A DNA stretch of 5,852 bases from an uncultured Prevotella sp. (GTDB lineage: Bacteria > Bacteroidota > Bacteroidia > Bacteroidales > Bacteroidaceae): NCBI GenBank assembly GCA_947095945.1, contig CAMUQM010000128.1, positions 1 through 5,852 of the forward strand. The letters are read 5' to 3'. The translations under genes were made by a program, and so were the position numbers. The notes under the pieces were generated by a model. The model was not told the DNA's origin and made no database searches. It saw only the letters and a list, made by a program, of their open reading frames with translations. Of the stretch, positions 1 through 5,677 are shown in pieces. Position 1 is the first letter of the stretch; each line of letters starts with the position of its first letter.

Positions 1-1174
1 CATAAAGGGTAAAATTCTTCTCAGGAATATATACACCAAGCTGCTGCATATTCCAGAAACGAGCAAAGAAAAAACCACCAAAGCCACCGATAAACAACGA
101 AGGAGCAAAGGTTCCACCACAACCGCCCGCACCATTCGTAGCACTGGTCGCAAAGACCTTAGTCATCATAACGAAGCCTACATAAAGCAGAAGGAATTTT
201 GTTTCTCCAGCAAACATAGAGCCACTCATCACGTTCATCCAATCAGCTTCTGTCTTCCCTTCTATAAACAATCTCAAACTACTATAACCTTCACCATAAA
301 GAGATGGAAAAAGGAAAATTAACGGAGATAGCACCAAACCACCCACCAAGAGTTTCAAATAAGGCTTAGAAGATAGCTTGCCATAACCATTCTCGCACCA
401 AGACATCAATCGCATGAAGTAAAGCGAAACAAATCCGCAAGCAATACCCAACAGGATTGTTGGTGGTACGCGGTCAAGCCCCCAAAGGTAATCCATCTGA
501 AAATGGAACATCGATGAACCTCCTGTAAAGAAGTAGGAGAAACACGTTGCCGTCACAGATGCAATTAAAATTGGCAAGAGAGATGCCATGGTTAAATCAA
601 CCATCAACACTTCAAGTGTAAATACTAATCCTGCTATTGGAGCCTTAAAAATACCTGACACAGCAGCTGTTGCACCACAACCAACGAGAAGCATGAGAGT
701 GCGATTATCTAAATTGAAAACTCGTCCAAGATTACTACCAATTGCCGACCCAGTAAGTACAATAGGCGCCTCAGCTCCTACAGAACCACCAAATCCGATA
801 GTAATAGCAGAAGCAACTATAGATGACCACGTATTATGAGCTTTTAAGCGAGATTGTTTTGTAGAAATAGCATAAAGTACACGAGTTATACCATGCGAGA
901 TATTATCACGCACAACATACTTAACAAATAAACTCGTCAACCAAATACCTACGATTGGATAGATCAGATAAAGCCAGTTTATGGTTGTAACATGAAACCC
1001 TGAGGTAACCAATTCCTCTATCAACTTAATAATTACGTGAAGAATATATGCTGCTAACGAAGCAAGAAAACCAATAGCGAACGCCAGTACTAAAACCAAC
1101 TCGCGATTGGAAACATGATTCTTCCGCCAACTATCAAGCCGAGATATAAACCCCAGACTATCTGATACTTTCAT
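1..1174 (-). CDS. ClC-family chloride channel/transporter, C-terminus cut off by window edge
   Basis: This is an integral inner-membrane anion channel or H+/anion antiporter of the ClC family. I translated the minus strand by hand: 391 residues are visible from the ATG at 1174, with no stop before the edge. Family landmarks appear in order: SHGIT (93-97) at the place of the GSGIP filter motif, GAEAP (133-137) with the external gating glutamate E135, FKAPIAG (176-182) matching the FNAPLAG helix, YGEGY (293-297), and GGTFAP (353-358), the second filter loop. The residue after E188, equivalent to E. coli E203 (the inner proton glutamate of antiporters), is V189, so transport mode is open. The tyrosine-bearing final helix and any CBS domains lie outside the window. 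The gene starts 12 bases after the stop of the YrdC-domain gene and so is probably co-transcribed with it. Its start has no obvious Shine-Dalgarno sequence, as is common in Bacteroidota. Family assignment is secure; the transported ion is not proven. Confidence 0.93.
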   Translation of the reverse strand, partial: MKVSDSLGFISRLDSWRKNHVSNRELVLVLAFAIGFLASLAAYILHVIIKLIEELVTSGFHVTTINWLYLIYPIVGIWLTSLFVKYVVRDNISHGITRVLYAISTKQSRLKAHNTWSSIVASAITIGFGGSVGAEAPIVLTGSAIGSNLGRVFNLDNRTLMLLVGCGATAAVSGIFKAPIAGLVFTLEVLMVDLTMASLLPILIASVTATCFSYFFTGGSSMFHFQMDYLWGLDRVPPTILLGIACGFVSLYFMRLMSWCENGYGKLSSKPYLKLLVGGLVLSPLIFLFPSLYGEGYSSLRLFIEGKTEADWMNVMSGSMFAGETKFLLLYVGFVMMTKVFATSATNGAGGCGGTFAPSLFIGGFGGFFFARFWNMQQLGVYIPEKNFTLY

Positions 1175-1186
1175 CTATCTATTAAA

Positions 1187-1756
1187 TTATTTCCTTATAA
1201 TTGTTACTTCGCCATCAGCAGCCAACTTAATAATGCTGGATGGTGCATGTGGCTTGTGCTCCTGACGTCTTGACTGACAAACATAATCAACGCCATCAAT
1301 AATCTCCTGTGAGATGTCACAGTAATTCTGTGCAGCAGGTTCACCACTAACATTTGCCGAAGTACTTACAATAGCTTTCTGAAATCTGTAGCAAAGTTCA
1401 TGAGAGAATGGTTCTTTCGTAACACGAATACCAATAGAACCATCTTCAGCTATCAAATTTGGTGCAAGATTCACAGCACCATCAAGAATCAACGTTGTTG
1501 GTTTTTCAACAGCCTCTATCAGCTGCCAAGCAACATCAGGAACGTTACGTACATAACGCTGAAGACGATTATCAGAATCAACCAAGCAGATAAGTGCTTT
1601 TGAATCGTCTCTACGCTTCAAGGCATATACCTTTGCCACAGCTTCTGCGTTGGTAGCATCACAACCTATACCCCACACAGTATCAGTAGGATAAAGAATA
1701 ATACCACCCTTCCTCATCACTTCAATCGCTTTCTTGATGTCATCTTCTTGTTTCAT
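1187..1756 (-). CDS. tsaC: L-threonylcarbamoyladenylate synthase (Sua5/YrdC/TsaC family, short form)
   Basis: Cytoplasmic enzyme that makes threonylcarbamoyl-AMP from threonine, bicarbonate and ATP, the first step of t6A formation at position 37 of ANN-decoding tRNAs. The 189 residues are one YrdC domain: YPTDTVWGIGC (22-32), KRRDDSKAL (47-55, the K/R-and-S nucleotide-binding signature), SIGIRV (107-112), STSANVSG (131-138) and a closing PSSII (172-176). There is no C-terminal Sua5 domain, so it is the short TsaC type. Where many relatives have a WPGP-like motif, this one reads EKPTT (84-88), which I believe is usual in Bacteroidota homologues. An AGGAG directly abuts the ATG, too close for a normal Shine-Dalgarno; the next in-frame Met (14) would trim the first helix, so the upstream ATG is preferred. 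It leads an operon with the ClC gene. The symbol rests on family and length; a YciO-like role is the alternative. Confidence 0.93.
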   Translation of the reverse strand: MKQEDDIKKAIEVMRKGGIILYPTDTVWGIGCDATNAEAVAKVYALKRRDDSKALICLVDSDNRLQRYVRNVPDVAWQLIEAVEKPTTLILDGAVNLAPNLIAEDGSIGIRVTKEPFSHELCYRFQKAIVSTSANVSGEPAAQNYCDISQEIIDGVDYVCQSRRQEHKPHAPSSIIKLAADGEVTIIRK

Positions 1757-1797
1757 CTCCTGTTATTGTCTTTTTTTCTAAGTATTATAAGTAAACG

Positions 1798-1828
1798 CAA
1801 AGTTAGAGTAAAAAAACGAGAGTACAAA
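1798..1828 (-). promoter_or_regulatory. Bacteroidota-type promoter of the YrdC-ClC operon
   Basis: Read on the minus strand, TTTG (1828-1825) is followed after 19 bases by TAACTTTG (1805-1798), a perfect match to the Bacteroidota primary-sigma pattern TTTG-N19-21-TAnnTTTG. Transcription would start near 1791, leaving a leader of about 35 bases before the ATG at 1756. The hexokinase gene has a promoter with the same spacing and the same TAACTTTG box. The call is by pattern only; no start site has been mapped. Confidence 0.7.
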
Positions 1829-1839
1829 ACAAAATCTAT

Positions 1840-1871
1840 AAAAAGAAAGTGCTGTTTAATAAACACTTTCT
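1840..1871 (-). terminator. Possible intrinsic terminator upstream of the YrdC promoter
   Basis: The arms AGAAAGTG (1844-1851) and CACTTTCT (1864-1871) form a perfect 8-bp stem with a 12-base loop. Read on the minus strand the stem runs straight into TTTT (1843-1840), then a T-rich stretch with two more TTTT runs. It would stop transcripts arriving from the hexokinase gene just before the YrdC promoter. The stem is short and AT-rich, so this is a modest candidate. Confidence 0.35.
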
Positions 1872-1926
1872 ATATAAGATTAGTAATTAATGTCTTACTA
1901 TCTCATAATAAAACCTCTTGTCTTCT

Positions 1927-2006
1927 ACTTTCGTGCGGGTGCTCATCACGTATGGTGTTCATGGCAAACACCAATGGTGCTGACCGCAAAACACGTCACT
2001 AAAAGT
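1927..2006. repeat. Dense dyad cluster in the gap between hexokinase and YrdC genes
   Basis: Several nested complementary segments fall within 80 bases: ACTTT (1927-1931) with AAAGT (2002-2006), CGTG (1932-1935) with CACG (1992-1995), GCGG (1935-1938) with CCGC (1984-1987), and a central TGGTGTT (1953-1959) with AACACCA (1967-1973) around a 7-base loop. GGTGCT also occurs twice as a direct repeat (1938-1943 and 1976-1981). The stretch looks more GC-rich than its surroundings. It could be a dispersed palindromic repeat, a structured 3' region of the hexokinase transcript, or a small RNA. No open reading frame here looks real. Confidence 0.4.
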
Positions 2007-2024
2007 AACCTGCATAAAACATAA

Positions 2025-2094
2025 TAGGGACAAACAACCTCATTAAATAGTCACCTTAGCAATAAAGAATGACTGACGAGGATGTTTGTCCCTA
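2025..2094. repeat. Long imperfect inverted repeat (17-base arms, 36-base loop)
   Basis: The arms TAGGGACAAACAACCTC (2025-2041) and GAGGATGTTTGTCCCTA (2078-2094) are complementary at 16 of 17 positions. A second small stem, AGTCA (2049-2053) with TGACT (2070-2074), lies inside the loop. The flanks ACATAAT (2019-2025) and ACATTAT (2094-2100) are near-identical direct repeats, which could be a target duplication, although each shares one base with an arm and the DNA is AT-rich. There is no strong T-run on either side, so a simple intrinsic terminator is not the best reading. A repetitive palindromic element or a MITE-like remnant fits as well. Confidence 0.6.
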
Positions 2095-2108
2095 CATTAT
2101 TATATATA

Positions 2109-2174
2109 AGTTTTAGACTCTGTCAAACATATGCAAAAACAAACTATACATACAGACGACAAGAGTCCAAAACT
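2109..2174 (-). repeat. Inverted repeat just downstream of the hexokinase stop codon
   Basis: AGTTTTAGACTCTGTC (2109-2124) pairs with the segment 2158-2174, which reads GACAAGAGTCCAAAACT. The match is complete except for one extra A and one mismatch, and that mismatch becomes a G-U pair only in the minus-strand RNA. The loop is 33 bases. The element begins 13 bases after the hexokinase stop on the minus strand and is followed there by a run of alternating T and A rather than a clean T tract. A 3'-end stabilising or weak termination structure for the hexokinase mRNA is the likeliest role; the strand assignment is an inference from the G-U pair and the position. Confidence 0.5.
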
Positions 2175-2186
2175 CTATATCTTAAA

Positions 2187-3188
2187 TTACAGTTCCCAAC
2201 CGATAGCTGAAGCACCAAGAACAGCAGCTGCTGCATCATCAAGCGAACTTACCAAGAACTTTGGCTTCTCCTTAAAGATTTCTAAAGCATGCTCCTTGTA
2301 AGAACGCATAATAGGCTCCATCAACAAATCGCCAGCCTTAGTAAGACCACCGAAGAAGATAAATGCCTCTGGAGAAGAGAAGGTTGCAAAATCTGCACAA
2401 GCCTCCCCCAACATATTACCAGTGAACTCGTAAACACGCTTAGCAAGTGCATCACCACGACCAGCTGCGATAGAAACATCCAAAGAAGTAATCTCATCTG
2501 GATTAATCTCACGCAACAATGAGTCTTCTGAACTCTCCTTCAAGAACTCACGAGCAGTGCGAGCAACACCAGTAGCAGAGCAATAAGTCTCCAAACAACC
2601 TGTACGACCACATCCGCAAGTACGACCATTCTTTCCACGAACCATTACCATGTGTCCCAATTCACCAGCAAAGCCATCAGAGCCATAAACCATCTGACCA
2701 TTGATAACAATACCTGAGCCTACACCAGTACCAAGAGTAATCATGATAAAGTCCTTCAAGCCACGTGCAACACCATACTGCATCTCACCAATAGCTGCTG
2801 CATTTGCATCATTGGTAAGACCAACAGGAATGCCTAACTTCTCTGAGAACATATCTGCCAATGGCACTACGCCATCGTGACCCCACAACAAGTTTGGTGC
2901 AAACTCAATCGTTCCACGATAGAAGTTACCATTAGGTGCACCAATACCCATAGCACGGAACTGACCAATACCACCATACTTTGCAATGAGAGGCTTAACC
3001 GCCTCTACACCAGCCTCTACAAAATCGTCTACAGTCTTATAAGTCTGTGTCTTTATAGAGTTTGTGGCAAGTACCTGACCACGTTGATCAACGACACCGA
3101 AAACAGCATTTGTTCCTCCTAAGTCCAAGCCAATTACGAATGGCTTTTCCAATCCAGTTACAACTGGCTTCTGCTCTGTTACATCCAT
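2187..3188 (-). CDS. ROK-family hexokinase/glucokinase
   Basis: Cytoplasmic ATP-dependent sugar kinase that feeds hexoses into glycolysis or amino-sugar metabolism. The 333 residues carry every ROK landmark: the phosphate-binding DLGGTN (22-27), GIGAPNG (81-87), NDANAAAIGE (126-135) with D127 as catalytic base, the second phosphate loop GTGVGSG (153-159), GELGH (175-179), and the zinc site formed by H179 with CGCGRTGC (191-198; C191, C193, C198), then E200. FFGGL (278-282) marks the C-terminal nucleotide-binding part. Length is normal for the family. The only upstream Met gives an 18-residue lead-in before the first strand. There is no helix-turn-helix domain, so it is an enzyme, not a ROK repressor. 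Glucose is the default substrate; the ROK hexokinase RokA of Bacteroides fragilis is known to act on several hexoses including N-acetylglucosamine, so a broad range is plausible here. It is transcribed alone, with its own promoter at 3225-3255. Confidence 0.95.
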   Translation of the reverse strand: MDVTEQKPVVTGLEKPFVIGLDLGGTNAVFGVVDQRGQVLATNSIKTQTYKTVDDFVEAGVEAVKPLIAKYGGIGQFRAMGIGAPNGNFYRGTIEFAPNLLWGHDGVVPLADMFSEKLGIPVGLTNDANAAAIGEMQYGVARGLKDFIMITLGTGVGSGIVINGQMVYGSDGFAGELGHMVMVRGKNGRTCGCGRTGCLETYCSATGVARTAREFLKESSEDSLLREINPDEITSLDVSIAAGRGDALAKRVYEFTGNMLGEACADFATFSSPEAFIFFGGLTKAGDLLMEPIMRSYKEHALEIFKEKPKFLVSSLDDAAAAVLGASAIGWEL

Positions 3189-3224
3189 GAATATAATAAG
3201 TTTTTAGTTTGAATATACTATGGG

Positions 3225-3255
3225 CAAAGTTATGAAAAAAGTGGAATACCACAAA
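3225..3255 (-). promoter_or_regulatory. Bacteroidota-type promoter of the hexokinase gene
   Basis: Read on the minus strand, TTTG (3255-3252) is followed after exactly 19 bases by TAACTTTG (3232-3225). Both boxes match the Bacteroidota consensus without error. Start of transcription is expected near 3219, giving a leader of about 30 bases. ACAAA (3251-3255) and TTTGT (3258-3262) form a short palindrome over the upstream box, a possible but weak operator. Confidence 0.7.
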
Positions 3256-3270
3256 GTTTTGTTAGGTAAA

Positions 3271-3302
3271 TTTGCTTATCTCATATTATTTTTGCAATTT
3301 TG
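3271..3302 (+). promoter_or_regulatory. Probable promoter of the LysE-DUF4924-rfbD operon
   Basis: Two readings are possible. TTTG (3271-3274) lies 20 bases before CAATTTTG (3295-3302), which has good spacing but one mismatch in the downstream box. Alternatively TATTTTTG (3287-3294) matches the downstream box perfectly but lacks an upstream TTTG at the right distance. Either gives a very short leader before the ATG at 3320. The promoter diverges from that of the hexokinase, with upstream boxes only 15 bases apart. Confidence 0.45.
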
Positions 3303-3319
3303 CACTCAAAATAACAAGC

Positions 3320-4006
3320 ATGCAATTTCCCATTCAATTAGATATACTGGATTTCATTTTTAAAGGGCTTCTTATTGGTATTATTGCCTCAGCCCCCATG
3401 GGTCCAGTTGGAATATTATGTATACAACGCACCTTGAATAAAGGTCGTTGGTATGGTTTTATAACAGGTGTCGGGGCTGCTGTCAGCGACACAATTTATG
3501 CACTTATCGTAGGGTTAGGTATGAGCTTTATTATGGGACCTTTAGAGAATCCTACATACAAGCTCATTCTGCAGATTACAGGTAGTGTTTTATTGTTGCT
3601 ATTTGGAGTTTATTGCTTCAAATCGGATCCTATGAAGAAGGCTCATCAGAGTGGAAAAGAGAAGGGCACACTCTTCCATAATGGAGTTACAGCCTTCTTA
3701 GTAACACTCTCTAACCCCTTGATTATCTTTCTCTTTATCGCATCCTACGCACAGTTTGCATTTGTACAGCCCGATCGTCCGTTAGAGATGATTATCGGTT
3801 TTGCGTGTATACCAGCAGGTGCATTGCTGTGGTGGTATGGCTTATCATGGTTGATTGATAAAATCAGGGGGAAGTTTGACGTTAATGGTATCCTTATTAT
3901 AAATAAGGTGATAGGCTCTGTTGTCATTCTCTTCTCTATCATTATGCTTTTAGGAACCGTCTTTAATCTTTATCATATGCCAACAATTGATGGTTTGATG
4001 GATTAA
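3320..4006 (+). CDS. LysE/RhtB-family amino-acid or metabolite exporter
   Basis: Inner-membrane permease of the LysE superfamily, whose known members export amino acids such as lysine, homoserine or threonine. The 228-residue product is strongly hydrophobic with about six membrane segments (roughly 12-35, 45-68, 81-100, 120-145, 155-179 and 190-214). The N-terminal signature is clear: APMGPVG (25-31), then CIQRTLNKG (34-42), then GVGAAVSDTIY (50-60) with D57. SNP (131-133) opens the second half, as is usual. I chose the ATG at 3320 because the extra codons from a TTG at 3272 would sit on the promoter boxes and do not resemble the family. No Shine-Dalgarno is visible. It is first in a run of three plus-strand genes, with 36 bases before the next. 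The exported compound cannot be told from sequence. Confidence 0.88.
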   Translation: MQFPIQLDILDFIFKGLLIGIIASAPMGPVGILCIQRTLNKGRWYGFITGVGAAVSDTIYALIVGLGMSFIMGPLENPTYKLILQITGSVLLLLFGVYCFKSDPMKKAHQSGKEKGTLFHNGVTAFLVTLSNPLIIFLFIASYAQFAFVQPDRPLEMIIGFACIPAGALLWWYGLSWLIDKIRGKFDVNGILIINKVIGSVVILFSIIMLLGTVFNLYHMPTIDGLMD

Positions 4007-4042
4007 AGCATTGATGATTAAGGGTAACTTCATATACAGATT

Positions 4043-4651
4043 ATGTTTGTAGCAAAGGAATTAAGAAAAAAAAGCATAGCGGAATATCTGCTTTATATGT
4101 GGCAGATAGAAGATACGATTCGTGCATACGGCTGTTCATTAACACGCATTCGCAAAGAATATATCGACCAGTTCCAATATACTGAAGAACAAAAGGAGGA
4201 GGAAGAAGATTGGTTTGGCGACCTTGTACGTATGATGAATCAAGAAGGTTGTCGTGAAGGCGGACACTTACAGATTAACAAAGTCCTCATGCAAGACCTT
4301 ACAGAACTCCACGCACAGTTACTACAATCTTCAAAGTTTCCTTTCTACTCCGCTGAATATTATCGTGTTTTACCTTTCATTGTTGAGCTGAGAGGAAAGA
4401 CAAAACGCACAGCAGACAAGATGGCACGTACAAATGATGAACGCCTGAAGAGTGTTGCTGCACAATTAGGAAAGAGCGAGGTAGAAACCTGCTTTGACCT
4501 TCTTTATGGCGTGATGATGCTTCGTCTGCAAAAGAAGGAGATTACACCTGAGACTACTCGTGCACTTAACGAGATAATAACCTTCATTGGTATGTTATCA
4601 GACTACTACATAAAGGATAAGACTGAAGGTTTGAACTTCGGCGAAGAATAA
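4043..4651 (+). CDS. DUF4924 family protein, function unknown
   Basis: I recognise this as the Bacteroidota-restricted DUF4924 family; no biochemical function is known to me. The 202-residue product begins with the characteristic stretch FVAKELRKKSIAEYLLYMW (2-20) and is predicted almost wholly helical and soluble: no signal peptide, no membrane segment, no obvious catalytic motif. An acidic patch (48-56, rich in E) precedes WFGDLVRMM (57-65), and a basic segment (118-134) follows the central helix. Its place is informative: 36 bases after the LysE-type exporter and 11 bases before rfbD, whose AGGAG overlaps this gene's stop codon, so translation of the two may be coupled. That suggests co-expression but not a shared pathway. 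The ATG at 4043 is kept because the conserved family N-terminus starts there. Confidence 0.85.
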   Translation: MFVAKELRKKSIAEYLLYMWQIEDTIRAYGCSLTRIRKEYIDQFQYTEEQKEEEEDWFGDLVRMMNQEGCREGGHLQINKVLMQDLTELHAQLLQSSKFPFYSAEYYRVLPFIVELRGKTKRTADKMARTNDERLKSVAAQLGKSEVETCFDLLYGVMMLRLQKKEITPETTRALNEIITFIGMLSDYYIKDKTEGLNFGEE

Positions 4652-4656
4652 AGGAG
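4651..4656 (+). promoter_or_regulatory. Shine-Dalgarno of rfbD overlapping the upstream stop codon
   Basis: AAGGAG begins on the last base of the DUF4924 stop codon and lies 6 bases before the rfbD ATG. It is the only well-spaced, strong ribosome binding site in the window, and it supports both the chosen rfbD start and operon membership. Confidence 0.7.
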
Positions 4657-4662
4657 ATAGCT

Positions 4663-5547
4663 ATGAATATTTTAGTTACAGGAGCTAATGGACAGCTTGG
4701 TAACGAGATACAGCTCGTATCTAAGCAAAGTAAAGACCACTATATCTTCACAGACGTATGTGAAGGTTATATAAAGTTAGACATTACTAACCTTGAAGAT
4801 GTCCGCAAGATGGTACAGGACAACAAGATTGAATGTATCATCAACTGTGCAGCATGGACCAATGTAGACAAAGCTGAGACTGCAGGTGAGATTGTTGAAT
4901 TGCTCAATGCTGTGGCACCAGAGAACCTTGCAAAGGCTATGAAAGAAGTAGATGGCTTACTTGTTCATGTCAGCACAGACTATGTCTTCGGTGGCGATCC
5001 TTATAACACACCTTGCAAAGAGGATATGAAAGGTACTCCAACTGGCGTTTATGGCTTGACAAAACTGCATGGTGAAGAAAAGATTCAGGCTACAGGCGTA
5101 AAACATATTATTCTTCGTACAGCATGGCTTTATAGTGAGTTCGGTCATAACTTTGTTAAGACAATGATGAACCTCACAGCTACTAAGCCACAGTTAAAGG
5201 TAGTCTTTGACCAGTGCGGCACACCTACTTATGCTGGCGACTTGGCAGATGCAATCTATGACATTGTCGAGAACCGCAAGTATGATGGGAAAAGTGGTGT
5301 CTATCACTTCTCTAATGAGGGTGTATGTAGCTGGTATGACTTCACCATTAAGATTGCAGAACTTGCAGGAAACACAGGCTGCGACATCCAACCTTGCCAC
5401 AGTGACGAATTCCCTTCACCTGTTACACGTCCAGCCTACTCAGTCCTTGACAAGACAAAGATTAAGGAAACCTTCGGCATAAAGATTCCATATTGGGTTG
5501 ATTCGCTGAAGAAGTGCATGGAAGGCTTGCAAGAACAAGATAAATAA
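4663..5547 (+). CDS. rfbD: dTDP-4-dehydrorhamnose reductase (RmlD)
   Basis: Cytoplasmic short-chain dehydrogenase that reduces dTDP-4-dehydro-L-rhamnose to dTDP-L-rhamnose with NAD(P)H, the last step of the rhamnose donor pathway for surface polysaccharides. The 294 residues match the family length. Visible motifs: the nucleotide-binding TGANGQLG (6-13), NCAAWTNVDKAE (61-72), STDYVF (104-109) with the catalytic Thr of the triad, YGLTK (130-134) holding Y130 and K134, LRTAWLYS (151-158), GTPTYAGDLA (186-195) and RPAYSVLD (256-263), the sugar-nucleotide binding end. It closes an operon behind the DUF4924 gene and has a strong Shine-Dalgarno. The rfbA, rfbB and rfbC partners are not beside it, so the pathway must be completed from elsewhere on the chromosome. 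A different NDP-4-keto-sugar reductase is a minor alternative. Confidence 0.95.
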   Translation: MNILVTGANGQLGNEIQLVSKQSKDHYIFTDVCEGYIKLDITNLEDVRKMVQDNKIECIINCAAWTNVDKAETAGEIVELLNAVAPENLAKAMKEVDGLLVHVSTDYVFGGDPYNTPCKEDMKGTPTGVYGLTKLHGEEKIQATGVKHIILRTAWLYSEFGHNFVKTMMNLTATKPQLKVVFDQCGTPTYAGDLADAIYDIVENRKYDGKSGVYHFSNEGVCSWYDFTIKIAELAGNTGCDIQPCHSDEFPSPVTRPAYSVLDKTKIKETFGIKIPYWVDSLKKCMEGLQEQDK

Positions 5548-5579
5548 TAGGAGATAAAAACAAGAAAAGCCAGAATGAG

Positions 5580-5633
5580 TCAAGTAAAGACCTTCCCTTA
5601 AAACCAAAACAGGAACGGTTTTACTTTACTTGA
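5580..5633 (+). terminator. Compound hairpin between rfbD and prfC
   Basis: The outer stem TCAAGTAAAG (5580-5589) with CTTTACTTGA (5624-5633) is a perfect 10-bp match. An inner stem, TAAAACC (5599-5605) with GGTTTTA (5617-5623), is a perfect 7-bp match. The right arms abut; the left arms are split by a 9-base bulge (5590-5598), and the loop is 11 bases. No T-run follows on the plus strand, so a classic intrinsic terminator is doubtful; an mRNA processing site or a leader structure for prfC is just as possible. The pairing itself is well supported, its role is not. Confidence 0.5.
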
Positions 5634-5677
5634 ACAACGTTAGACAACTCTTGTACTCCCTAAGATAATAAATACAA

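Noticed and set aside
588..839. 83-codon plus-strand open frame inside the ClC gene
   Set aside because: It is antisense to well-conserved ClC filter motifs, which fully explain the sequence; the product is a shadow of that gene.
1748..2002. 84-codon plus-strand open frame in the gap upstream of the YrdC gene
   Set aside because: It overlaps the YrdC start codon and promoter, has a low-complexity Lys/Leu/Ser-rich product with no family resemblance, and runs through the hairpin and the dyad cluster. A chance frame is the better reading.
2124..2131. A minus-strand TATGTTTG that matches the Bacteroidota downstream promoter box
   Set aside because: There is no TTTG at 19-21 bases upstream, and it falls in the loop of an inverted repeat with no gene directly downstream.
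3272..3319. TTG start extending the LysE-family protein by 16 residues
   Set aside because: The added codons cover the predicted promoter boxes, and the ATG at 3320 gives the normal family N-terminus.
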